DNA of 5,143 nucleotides. Origin: an uncultured Oscillospiraceae bacterium. Its GTDB lineage: Bacteria > Bacillota > Clostridia > Oscillospirales > Ruminococcaceae. A program made the translations under genes and the position numbers. The stretch's first letter is position 1. Each line of letters starts with the position of its first letter. The notes under the pieces are model-generated. The model searched no databases and was not told the origin of the DNA. It saw only the letters and a program-made list of their open reading frames with translations. The stretch is from NCBI GenBank assembly GCA_950097605.1, contig CATNEU010000136.1, positions 1-5,143 on the forward strand, in the 5' to 3' direction. Of the stretch, positions 1 to 5,143 are shown piece by piece.

Positions 1-45
1 CAGACAAGACTGTTCCATAATACACCAAAGGCATCTTGAAACGGC

Positions 46-70
46 CGGTCTTGTTTGGAAAACAGGACCG
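46..70 (-). terminator. Possible terminator hairpin after the acetyltransferase gene
   Basis: CGGTCTTGTTT (46-56) pairs with AAACAGGACCG (60-70), giving an 11-bp stem with one G-T pair and a 3-base loop. It sits 11 nt past the acetyltransferase stop codon (82-84). In the minus direction the stem is followed by GCCGTTTCAAG, so the U-tract is short and displaced. The position supports a terminator, but the weak tail makes this only a candidate. Confidence 0.4.
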
Positions 71-81
71 CCTGCTCATTG

Positions 82-657
82 TCATTCGGCAGGGTGCCAC
101 TTCGCATTGAATTCTTCAGCGGTGATTCCATATCGCATTTCCTCCCTGTATCCGCCTTCGTGAAAAATGGTTTCCCGGATGAGCCCTTCCTGCTTGCATC
201 CCATTTTTTTCACCAAGGTCTCCGAACCGATATTCCCCTTGATCACGCCCGTATTGTATTTGTGCAGGCGCCGTTCATTAAACGCATACTCAAATAGGAT
301 GAGAAGCGCGGCGGCTCCATAGCCTTTTCCACGGAAATTCTGGTCGATGATCATGCCAATTCCGAAAGTGCCATTGCGTTCATCAATGGAATTGAGATAG
401 GCTGATCCAACTTTTTCTCCTGTAAGAGACGAAATCGTGAATATAAAATTATCGCTTTTTTCCGTATCCTCAACAAACTGTTTCCAAAACTCTTTTGCAT
501 TGTCTTCATCTCTCGGGAGCTCAACTTCACTGTCGAGCAAAAAACGGGCGTCGCTGTCAAAGTAGTTGCTGTAAAACAAATCCCAATCCTCGACGGTCGC
601 TCGGCTCAGTTTCACTTTTTCATTCTGCCAAAAATAACGGCTGCAATCTGTTTGCAT
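82..657 (-). CDS. GNAT family N-acetyltransferase (RimJ/RimL-like)
   Basis: The protein has 191 residues, typical of a stand-alone GNAT domain. It should transfer an acetyl group from acetyl-CoA to an amine; the substrate (protein N-terminus, polyamine or small molecule) cannot be told from sequence. The acetyl-CoA pyrophosphate-binding motif A is visible as FRGKGYGAAALLILFEYAF (108-126, with the R-G-K-G-Y-G core at 109-114), after strand FGIGMIIDQ (98-106). The following N-T-G-V-I-K-GNIGSETLVKKMGCKQEG stretch (135-158) and IRETIFHEGGYREEMRYGI (160-178) are typical of the RimJ/RimL branch. No signal peptide is present. The start is supported by AGGAGGG 7 nt upstream. The gene is AT-richer than the ter genes (20 G+C of 60 at 421-480, against 41 of 60 at 4921-4980), and it lies 194 nt beyond the last terD gene past an inverted repeat. 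It is probably a separate transcription unit and possibly of different origin. Confidence 0.92.
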   Translation of the reverse strand: MQTDCSRYFWQNEKVKLSRATVEDWDLFYSNYFDSDARFLLDSEVELPRDEDNAKEFWKQFVEDTEKSDNFIFTISSLTGEKVGSAYLNSIDERNGTFGIGMIIDQNFRGKGYGAAALLILFEYAFNERRLHKYNTGVIKGNIGSETLVKKMGCKQEGLIRETIFHEGGYREEMRYGITAEEFNAKWHPAE

Positions 658-664
658 GTGTAAG

Positions 665-671
665 CCCTCCT
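665..671 (-). promoter_or_regulatory. Strong ribosome binding site of the acetyltransferase gene
   Basis: The minus strand reads AGGAGGG, 7 nt before the ATG at 655-657. It is close to the full anti-Shine-Dalgarno complement and fixes the start. A TATAAA at 694-699 (minus strand) could be a -10 element for a separate promoter, but I see no convincing -35 at the right spacing, so I do not list a promoter separately. Confidence 0.8.
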
Positions 672-733
672 ATTCAATAACTCTTCTAAACCCTTTATAA
701 ATATTTGCACCCTCAAAACCATGTAAATGGGCG

Positions 734-814
734 CAGGAAGCTGTACGTGAATGTGTCAAACGATCGTTCCGCTCAAAGGATCCGCGAACCCAACATCCAT
801 GTACAGCTTCCCTG
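734..814. repeat. 81-nt imperfect inverted repeat between the ter operon and the acetyltransferase gene
   Basis: The left arm at 734-754 (CAGGAAGCTGTACGTGAATG plus T) pairs with the right arm at 793-814 (ACATCCATGTACAGCTTCCC plus TG). I count 20 pairs including one G-T wobble, with one mismatch (750/797) and one bulged base (810). An inner stem follows: GTTC-GC at 766-772, with one bulge, against GCGAAC at 784-789, leaving a loop at 773-783. No run of T directly follows the stem on either strand, so it is not a canonical intrinsic terminator. It may still end or stabilise the ter mRNA, or be a remnant of a small palindromic element. The segment 658-851 holds no gene that I can support. Confidence 0.6.
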
Positions 815-851
815 TTGTCATGTATTTTTAGTAGCCGCCTATGCGAACTGG

Positions 852-1424
852 CTACACATCGAGCCCATAGCTCCGGCAGAGCGCTACCAGCCCGCCGTTA
901 AAGCCCTGTCCGACCGCGCTGAATTTCCATTCGCCGTTGTAACGGTAGATCTCCGCAAAGACGATCGCCGTCTCGGTGGAGTAGTCCTCTCCGAGGTCGT
1001 AGCGCAGCAGCTCCGCGCCTGTCGCATTGTCCACAAGGCGCACAAACGCATTCTGTACCTGTCCGAAGTTCTGCCTTCTGACAGGCGCGTCGAAAATCGT
1101 CACGGCAATGGCGATTTTATGCACATGTGCCGGCACTTTATCGAACTCAATGATGATTTGCTCGTCGTCGCCTTCGCCCGAGCCGGTGCGGTTGTCGCCC
1201 GAATGGGTCACGCCGTCGGTCGAGAGGTTGTTGTAGAACACGAAGTCCTGGTCGCGCATGCATTTGCCATTCTCGCCCAGCAAAAATGCCGAGGCGTCGA
1301 GGTCATAATCTGCGCCGCCGTCAAACTGTTTGATATCCCAGCCAAGGCCGATCTGCGCCACTTTGAGGTTCGGCGCTTCCTTGCTCAGGCTGATCTTCTG
1401 TCCCTTGGAAAGATTGATAGGCAT
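852..1424 (-). CDS. terD: TerD family protein (third paralogue, closest to canonical TerD)
   Basis: The protein has 190 residues, full length for TerD. Motifs are KGQKISLSK (7-15), GLGWD (26-30), DLDASAFLL (41-49), FVFYNN (61-66), the complete calcium-loop signature SGDNRTGSGEGDDE (75-88), VTIFDAPVRRQNFGQV (108-123), RYDLGEDYSTETA (141-153), EIYRYNGEWKFSAVGQGF (158-175) and GGLVALC (177-183). The intact DLDAS and GDDE acidic residues fit calcium binding as known for the family. The ATG at 1422-1424 has AAAGGAT about 8 nt upstream. The stop (TAG at 852-854) is followed only by non-coding sequence with inverted repeats, so this is probably the last gene of the ter operon. It shares most motifs with the gene at 2197-2775, but the two differ at many positions, so the duplication is not recent. 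Confidence 0.95.
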   Translation of the reverse strand: MPINLSKGQKISLSKEAPNLKVAQIGLGWDIKQFDGGADYDLDASAFLLGENGKCMRDQDFVFYNNLSTDGVTHSGDNRTGSGEGDDEQIIIEFDKVPAHVHKIAIAVTIFDAPVRRQNFGQVQNAFVRLVDNATGAELLRYDLGEDYSTETAIVFAEIYRYNGEWKFSAVGQGFNGGLVALCRSYGLDV

Positions 1425-1474
1425 ACTCGTTCATCCTTTCTCCGGTGGTATTGCCTGTATACGGTTCATTTGGG

Positions 1475-2080
1475 TCAGCGGTATTTTGCAATGATCTCGC
1501 TCAGGCCGCTTTCGCGCGACGCCTGGCCGATCGCGGCAAATTTCCACGCGCCGTTTCTGCGGTAGATTTCGCCGACCGTCATGGTCGTTTTATCCACATA
1601 GTCCTCGGTGAGGTTGTAGCTGGCCAACGTCTCGCCGTTTTGCTTGTCCACAATCCGGATATAGGCGTCGCGCACCATGCCGAAGTGCTGCCTTCTTGCG
1701 ACACAGTCGTAGATATTGACAACGAAGACCAGGCGTTCCACATTCTGCGGCACCGCGGAGAGGTTGATCAGGATCTGCTCGGAGTCCTCCATACCACCCA
1801 TCGTGCCGCCCACCAGGTTATCCCCGCAGTGGGTGATGCAGTCCTGTGGGCCGCGCTTGTTGTTGAAATAGATCACGTAGTCCTTGCCGGGCAGACGTCC
1901 GTCCGCGCCCAGCATGAGCACCGAAGCGTCGATGTCCACGTCTGTTTTTCCGGAAAAGGCGCTGAAAAAGCCCTTTTTTTGCGCCGCCTGCTTCCAGCCG
2001 AGGCCGACCATCAGATAGTTTAGCTGCGTCCCGTTTTTGCTCAGGTCGATCTTTTGTCCCTTTTGCAGAGAAATTGCCAT
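1475..2080 (-). CDS. TerD family protein, YceC/TerZ-type paralogue with an inserted loop
   Basis: The protein has 201 residues. The TerD fold signatures are present: KGQKIDLSK (7-15), GLGWK (26-30), VDIDAS (48-53), VIYFNN (69-74), GDN (86-88), ARRQHFGMV (128-136), a NLTED stretch (156-160) and GEIYRRNGAWKFAAIG (170-185). It differs from its two neighbours in three ways. Between GLGW and DIDAS it carries an extra basic/aromatic loop KKGFFSAFSGK (35-45), in the position where TerZ and YceC proteins carry a Gly/Phe loop. It has VFVVNIYDC (118-126) rather than the TerD-type VTIHE. Its calcium loop is degenerate (GDNLVGGTMGGMEDSEQ, where neighbours have GDNRTGxGEGDDE). I infer a YceC-like role as a third, specialised TerD-family subunit. 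The ATG at 2078-2080 has GAGGG about 8 nt upstream. The gene follows the first terD after 116 nt and precedes the next by 50 nt. Confidence 0.93.
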   Translation of the reverse strand: MAISLQKGQKIDLSKNGTQLNYLMVGLGWKQAAQKKGFFSAFSGKTDVDIDASVLMLGADGRLPGKDYVIYFNNKRGPQDCITHCGDNLVGGTMGGMEDSEQILINLSAVPQNVERLVFVVNIYDCVARRQHFGMVRDAYIRIVDKQNGETLASYNLTEDYVDKTTMTVGEIYRRNGAWKFAAIGQASRESGLSEIIAKYR

Positions 2081-2196
2081 TGTTTATCCCTCATTTCATC
2101 TATTGGAATGGAAATGTTTGGAGCTGTGCCGCATGGCTGTGTGTTGCGCCTGCCGCCGCTTGTTATCCACCCATTTCCCAAACGTTCCGCGTTTTT

Positions 2197-2775
2197 TTAT
2201 ACGTCGAGCCCAAAGTTGCGGCAGAGCGCTTCCAGCCCGCCGCCGAAGCCCGAGCCGATGGCCGCGAACTTCCACTCGCCGCCGTGCCGGTAGAGCTCGC
2301 CTGCGATGACCGCCGTTTCAATCGAGTAGTCCTCGCCGAGGTCGTAGCGGATCAGCTCCTCGCCGGAATCCTCGTTGACAATGCGGATATAGGCGTTGGA
2401 AACCTGCCCGAAGTTCTGGCCGCGCGCGGCCGCTTCATGGATCGTCACGGTAAACGAGATCTTCTGCACGTCCGCCGGCACTCTGCCGAGCTGGATGTTC
2501 ACGCTCTCGTCGTCGCCCTCTCCCGCGCCGGTGCGGTTGTCCCCCGAATAGACCACGCTGCCCGTGTCGTCCTTGGGGTTGTTATAGAAGATAAAATTGG
2601 TCTCCCGCTCCACTTTACCCGAAGCGCCGGTCATAAAAACGGACACGTCGAGGTCGAAATAGGCGCCGCCGTCGTATTTGTTGGTATCCCAGCCAAGTCC
2701 CACAAGGATCTTGTCGAGACCCGCGTTCCCCTTTGTTAAATCCACCTTTTGTCCCTTTGCCAGTACGATAGGCAT
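2197..2775 (-). CDS. terD: TerD family protein (first of three paralogues)
   Basis: The protein has 192 residues, the standard length for a single-domain TerD/TerE/YceD/YceE protein. TerD proteins are soluble calcium-binding beta-sandwich proteins of the tellurium and general stress response; their client or product is unknown. Motifs in order are the N-terminal KGQKVDLTK, GLGWD (26-30), DLDVS (41-45, usually DLDAS), FIFYNN (61-66), the calcium-loop signature SGDNRTGAGEGDDE (77-90), NFGQV (121-125), YDLGED (144-149), ELYRHGGEWKFAAIG (160-174) and a C-terminal GGLEALC. The ATG at 2773-2775 is preceded by AGAGGA at about 8 nt. It lies 118 nt after the TelA-family stop, and that gap can form a GC-rich hairpin. 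It is closely related to the gene at 852-1424, including the shared C-terminal GLDV, which points to duplication. The terD symbol is generic: orthology among TerD, TerE, YceD and YceE cannot be settled by eye. Confidence 0.95.
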   Translation of the reverse strand: MPIVLAKGQKVDLTKGNAGLDKILVGLGWDTNKYDGGAYFDLDVSVFMTGASGKVERETNFIFYNNPKDDTGSVVYSGDNRTGAGEGDDESVNIQLGRVPADVQKISFTVTIHEAAARGQNFGQVSNAYIRIVNEDSGEELIRYDLGEDYSIETAVIAGELYRHGGEWKFAAIGSGFGGGLEALCRNFGLDV

Positions 2776-2795
2776 ACTTGTTTCCTCTCTTTCCT

Positions 2796-2830
2796 GCGGC
2801 GTTGGGCAGTCTGCCCGGCAGCCGCTTTTT
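2796..2830 (+). terminator. Terminator-like hairpin plus T-run, oriented against the operon, in the leader of the first terD gene
   Basis: Plus strand: GCGGC (2796-2800) pairs with GCCGC (2821-2825), enclosing the palindrome GGGCAGTCTGCCC (2804-2816), and TTTTT follows at 2826-2830. This has the shape of an intrinsic terminator reading rightward, but no plus-strand gene precedes it. For the real minus-strand transcript the U-run is absent (AAAAA precedes the hairpin), so it should not terminate there. Instead the hairpin ends just upstream of the AGAGGA ribosome binding site of the gene at 2197-2775. It may block antisense transcription toward the TelA gene, protect a processed mRNA end or tune translation. 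These roles are inference. Confidence 0.45.
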
Positions 2831-2893
2831 ATGGATAGACCCTGTATGGGGGCCTTCAGACCGGCTGTCTCCCGTTCTCCGGATACAGCGCGC

Positions 2894-4006
2894 TTACTGC
2901 CCCAGCATCTTCTGCTGGAAATCCGCTTTGAGCACGTTCAGACGCTCCGCGTCCGACTCGCGCTTGCGGCGGGCCTCCTCCTGAATCTGACGGGTCTCCT
3001 CGATGCCGTTCACAATTGTCTTCCAGGTCTGCTCGAGCGTCTCGATCTTGACCGAGCTGTTCGAGGCAAGCTGTGCCGTCAGCTTGGTTTGTGAAGCGGT
3101 GTTCTGCGCGTTTTTCAGCAGCATTTCGTTGGTTTTTTCATCCAATGCCTGCATGGCCTCCGCCTGCACGCGCTGCCGCTTGAGCAGCACCGCCTGCGTG
3201 AGCGCCTGCTTGAACACCGGCAACGTGATGATAAACGCCGAATTGATCTTGCGGATTAGGTTTAAGTTGCCAAACTGCATTGACTGGATCATCGGAATCG
3301 ACTGCATCGCCACATTTTCCGCAATGCGCAGGTCCTGCACGCGCTGTTCAAGGATGATCCGCGCCTGCTCGAGGTTGTTGATGTCGAAGCGCAGGGTGTT
3401 GTCGCCGGTCTGCTCCAGCTCGGCGTTCATCTGCACGAGATAGGCGTCGATTTCCTTCAGGCCCTGTTCGCCGGCAAGGATATATTTGACCAACTGCTGA
3501 TAGAAATTCACGTTGGAGCGAAACAGCGCCTCAAGTTTTTTGTTGGACTCGATGATCTCCGCCTCGTACTGTTTAAGCTTGATATAGACCTTGTCCACCT
3601 CGTCCCCCATGGTATGGTATTTGGCGAGGATCTGCTCAATCTGCTTTTGCAGGCTGCCGAACATCTTGGAGAAAAAGCCCTTTTTCTCCTCTTTGATCTC
3701 CTCGATATCGAACTTTTCCATGATCTTGCCGAGCGTGCCCAGCAGCTCGCCCGAGTCGTTGATCTGGTTCATGTTCACGCTGCTCAAGATCTGGTCGGAG
3801 CACTTTGCAATGTCCTCCGCGACCTCCTTGCCGAACGAAACAATGGTCTGCTGGTCGCCGATGTTGATTGTGCTGACGAGGTCGTCCACCTCTTTGGAGT
3901 TCACGAGCTCTTGGCTCATCTCCTGCCGCTTGGCGACGATGTCGTAAACCTCCTGTTCAGGCGCGCCGCCAATCGCGTCGCTGCTTTTGGTATACTGCAA
4001 TGCCAT
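2894..4006 (-). CDS. yceH: Toxic anion resistance protein, TelA/YceH family
   Basis: The protein has 370 residues from the ATG at 4004-4006, close to the usual TelA/YceH length. A TTG at 4040-4042 would add 12 residues but lies inside yceG and lacks a comparable ribosome binding site, so I reject it. The protein is almost entirely helical and charged, with no signal peptide or membrane segment. Family-typical stretches are IPMIQSMQFGNLNLIRKINS (residues 237-256) followed by TLPVFKQAL (261-269), and a C-terminal coiled coil starting IETLEQTWKTIVNGIEETR (321-339). TelA-family proteins (KlaA/TelA of IncP plasmids, B. subtilis YceH, Listeria TelA homologue) are linked to resistance to tellurite and to cell-wall-active agents; the mechanism is unknown. 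Residues 108-117 read KKGFFSKMFG, a short hydrophobic/basic insert resembling one in the YceC-type paralogue downstream. It sits directly behind yceG and ahead of three terD-like genes, the expected neighbourhood. Confidence 0.93.
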   Translation of the reverse strand: MALQYTKSSDAIGGAPEQEVYDIVAKRQEMSQELVNSKEVDDLVSTINIGDQQTIVSFGKEVAEDIAKCSDQILSSVNMNQINDSGELLGTLGKIMEKFDIEEIKEEKKGFFSKMFGSLQKQIEQILAKYHTMGDEVDKVYIKLKQYEAEIIESNKKLEALFRSNVNFYQQLVKYILAGEQGLKEIDAYLVQMNAELEQTGDNTLRFDINNLEQARIILEQRVQDLRIAENVAMQSIPMIQSMQFGNLNLIRKINSAFIITLPVFKQALTQAVLLKRQRVQAEAMQALDEKTNEMLLKNAQNTASQTKLTAQLASNSSVKIETLEQTWKTIVNGIEETRQIQEEARRKRESDAERLNVLKADFQQKMLGQ

Positions 4007-4010
4007 GGTA

Positions 4011-5143
4011 TTAGTTCCTCCCTTTTCCAAATAGTTTGCCAAACAGGCCGCCCGCGCCTCCCGACTGCTTTTCGCGCAGATTCGGGATCGTCAGGTTATA
4101 GGAATACGGCCCGATGTTGTACAGTTCGTACACATCGCGTTTGATATATTTTTCCAGATTGCGGTAGCCGGTGGGCGTAAACACCACAATGTCAAATCCA
4201 ATTAAGTTGAAATAGCTCACGAGGATACAGTCGTCGAGCGTGAACATCTTTTCATCCACGTCCACAATGATCAGCTTGGGCACCTTCTTGGTAAAATCGA
4301 AGTTCTGAATCAGCCGCAGCAGGTAGCCGTCCAGCCCCAGCAGCGTGGCGAGGATTTTGCAGGGAAGCCCGGGCTCCTCGGTCTCGATCCACTGCAGGTC
4401 GAGCAGCTCCTGCATTTTTTCCAGCATATAATCCTGCGTATCGTCGTTTAAATAGTCATACTGGTATTCGCTGTGCTTTTTAATCAGCGAGGGGTTGATG
4501 CGCCCGCCGCGGATAAATTGGTCCACATAGGGCCGGATGGCGTTCATCCTGTGCTCCGGCAGCAGCGGCACCCTTGTGAATACGATGGTTTCCGGCGTTA
4601 CCATGCTGCGGATTGTATCCCAGTACGCCGCAACGTTCCCATCCGCCACACCGCAGACCTTTGCAAAGATATTCGGCACCGTGACGGTCTGGCCCTCGAC
4701 CGAAAACGACGGCCGGTATTTGGCCTCCTCGTGCCAGAGGATGCCGATTTCCTCATAGGTGGTCTTGAGCGTGACGGGCCTCGAGCGCGCAAATTGCCGG
4801 TTGCGGAACAGTTCGGTGTCCGTATAGAGCAGCTCGTCGAGCTGGCGGGACGCATTGTAGGCAACCGTGGCGACACGGACTTTGACCTCCCTTTCGGGAA
4901 AGGGCGGCAGCGGCATGCTCTGCGGCAGCCGCACAAGCCGGGATTTGCCGGCGAGCGGATGGTTGGCAAAGACCGCGTCGGCCGCCGCGTCCGAGGAAAC
5001 GGCCAGCACGTCCACGCCGACGTCGGCCAGGGCGCAGAGCAGCGTAACCTCATTTATTGTGGGTTCGCCATAGTACAAGACGAGCGGCGGCGCGTCCTGC
5101 GCGGTGTTTTGATACAGCGCCGACAGAAAGCGGGTGAGCCAGC
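4011..5143 (-). CDS. yceG: YceG-family protein of the Ter stress-response cluster (5' end missing)
   Basis: The frame is open through the right edge: codons beyond the TTG at 5076-5078 read on without a stop (ending APPLVLYYGEP), so this is the C-terminal 376 residues of a longer protein. From memory, B. subtilis YceG has about 540 residues, so roughly 160 are missing. The family (Pfam YceG_bac, 'putative component of biosynthetic module') is known mainly from its genomic association with TerD and TelA proteins; its reaction is not established. Visible traits are a soluble alpha/beta protein with no signal peptide or membrane helix, a hydrophobic strand LIIVDVD near visible residue 290, and VVFTPTGY near 319, which look like a Rossmann-like C-terminal unit (inference). 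The last ~17 residues are a low-complexity Gly/Phe/Lys tail (GGLFGKLFGKG). The TAA at 4011-4013 lies 4 nt before the telA-like ATG, so the two are probably translationally coupled. The family call rests on overall resemblance plus context. Confidence 0.82.
   Translation of the reverse strand, partial: WLTRFLSALYQNTAQDAPPLVLYYGEPTINEVTLLCALADVGVDVLAVSSDAAADAVFANHPLAGKSRLVRLPQSMPLPPFPEREVKVRVATVAYNASRQLDELLYTDTELFRNRQFARSRPVTLKTTYEEIGILWHEEAKYRPSFSVEGQTVTVPNIFAKVCGVADGNVAAYWDTIRSMVTPETIVFTRVPLLPEHRMNAIRPYVDQFIRGGRINPSLIKKHSEYQYDYLNDDTQDYMLEKMQELLDLQWIETEEPGLPCKILATLLGLDGYLLRLIQNFDFTKKVPKLIIVDVDEKMFTLDDCILVSYFNLIGFDIVVFTPTGYRNLEKYIKRDVYELYNIGPYSYNLTIPNLREKQSGGAGGLFGKLFGKGRN
4016..4022 (-). promoter_or_regulatory. 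Ribosome binding site of the TelA-family gene, embedded in the end of yceG
   Basis: The minus strand reads GGGAGGA here, 9 nt before the ATG at 4004-4006. The motif overlaps the last sense codons of the YceG-family gene (Gly-Arg), whose TAA follows at 4011-4013. It fixes the telA-like start at 4006 rather than the upstream TTG at 4042. It also implies coupling: ribosomes finishing yceG stop on top of the next initiation site. Confidence 0.85.

Noticed and set aside
612..722. A ~36-codon minus-strand open frame starting at the ATG at 720-722 and overlapping the acetyltransferase start
   Set aside because: There is no ribosome binding site, it is out of frame with the acetyltransferase, and it shows no recognisable protein features.
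734..814. Integron attC site or CRISPR repeat as an explanation of the inverted repeat
   Set aside because: It lacks the GTTRRRY/RYYYAAC core-site pattern of attC and is not repeated in tandem with spacers.
831..855. GTAGCC/GGCTAC hairpin overlapping the stop codon of the last terD gene as a terminator
   Set aside because: The stem is only 6 bp with a 13-base loop, and the minus-direction sequence after it is A-rich, not U-rich.
1971..1984. Slippery A-AAA-AAG heptamer in the YceC-type gene (codons CAA AAA AAG), a possible programmed -1 frameshift
   Set aside because: The zero frame continues with clear TerD-family motifs to a normal C-terminus, so no frameshift is needed, and Lys-Lys codons give this heptamer by chance. 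A minor slippage product cannot be excluded.
705..2739. Three long plus-strand open frames opposite the three TerD-family genes (705-1565, 1445-2023, 2074-2739)
   Set aside because: Their translations resemble each other (a recurring EVVA..L stretch, for example), but this is expected when three homologous GC-rich genes are read on the opposite strand in the same relative frame. They have no ribosome binding sites and lie exactly opposite well-supported TerD proteins.
3614..4144. A 176-residue Leu-rich plus-strand open frame opposite telA and the end of yceG
   Set aside because: It runs across the boundary of two genuine minus-strand genes, has biased shadow composition and lacks an initiation site.
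4598..5053. A 151-residue minus-strand frame inside yceG
   Set aside because: It is an Arg/Ser/Pro-rich out-of-frame reading of the YceG coding sequence with no family resemblance, while the YceG frame is intact.

Overview
The window suggests a moderately GC-rich member of the Bacillota, probably a clostridial lineage. The evidence is the strong AGGAGG-type ribosome binding sites and a set of proteins matching the Bacillus subtilis yceCDEGH stress cluster rather than the proteobacterial terZABCDEF set. The lineage is an inference, since no taxonomic marker gene is present. All six genes I can support lie on the minus strand. I see no credible plus-strand gene; the long plus-strand reading frames are shadows of the minus-strand genes.

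In the direction of transcription (from high to low coordinates) the layout is as follows. (1) A YceG-family protein runs off the right edge, so its N-terminus is missing. (2) A TelA/YceH 'toxic anion resistance' protein starts 4 nt after the yceG stop, with its ribosome binding site inside the last yceG codons. (3) A canonical TerD protein follows after a structured 118-nt gap. (4) A TerZ/YceC-type TerD paralogue with an inserted loop follows after a 116-nt gap. (5) A second canonical TerD protein follows after a 50-nt gap. (6) A 197-nt spacer, holding an 81-nt imperfect inverted repeat, separates the operon from a RimJ/RimL-like GNAT acetyltransferase of visibly lower GC. The GNAT may be an independent gene.

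Genes 1-5 form one Ter stress-response unit. TerD-family proteins are calcium-binding beta-sandwich proteins. TelA-family proteins are long helical partners linked to resistance to tellurite and other envelope or phage stresses. YceG belongs to a conserved component of the associated, poorly understood 'biosynthetic module'. No TerC membrane protein is visible, and any further module genes would lie beyond the right edge. The gene order (yceG, telA, then three terD-like genes) differs from B. subtilis, where the terD-like genes come first.

The system itself is known but biochemically obscure. The points most worth a second look are a short KKGFFS-type segment shared by the TelA protein and the middle TerD paralogue (with a related Gly/Phe tail on YceG), the degenerate calcium loop of the middle paralogue, and two structured non-coding segments (2796-2830 and 734-814).
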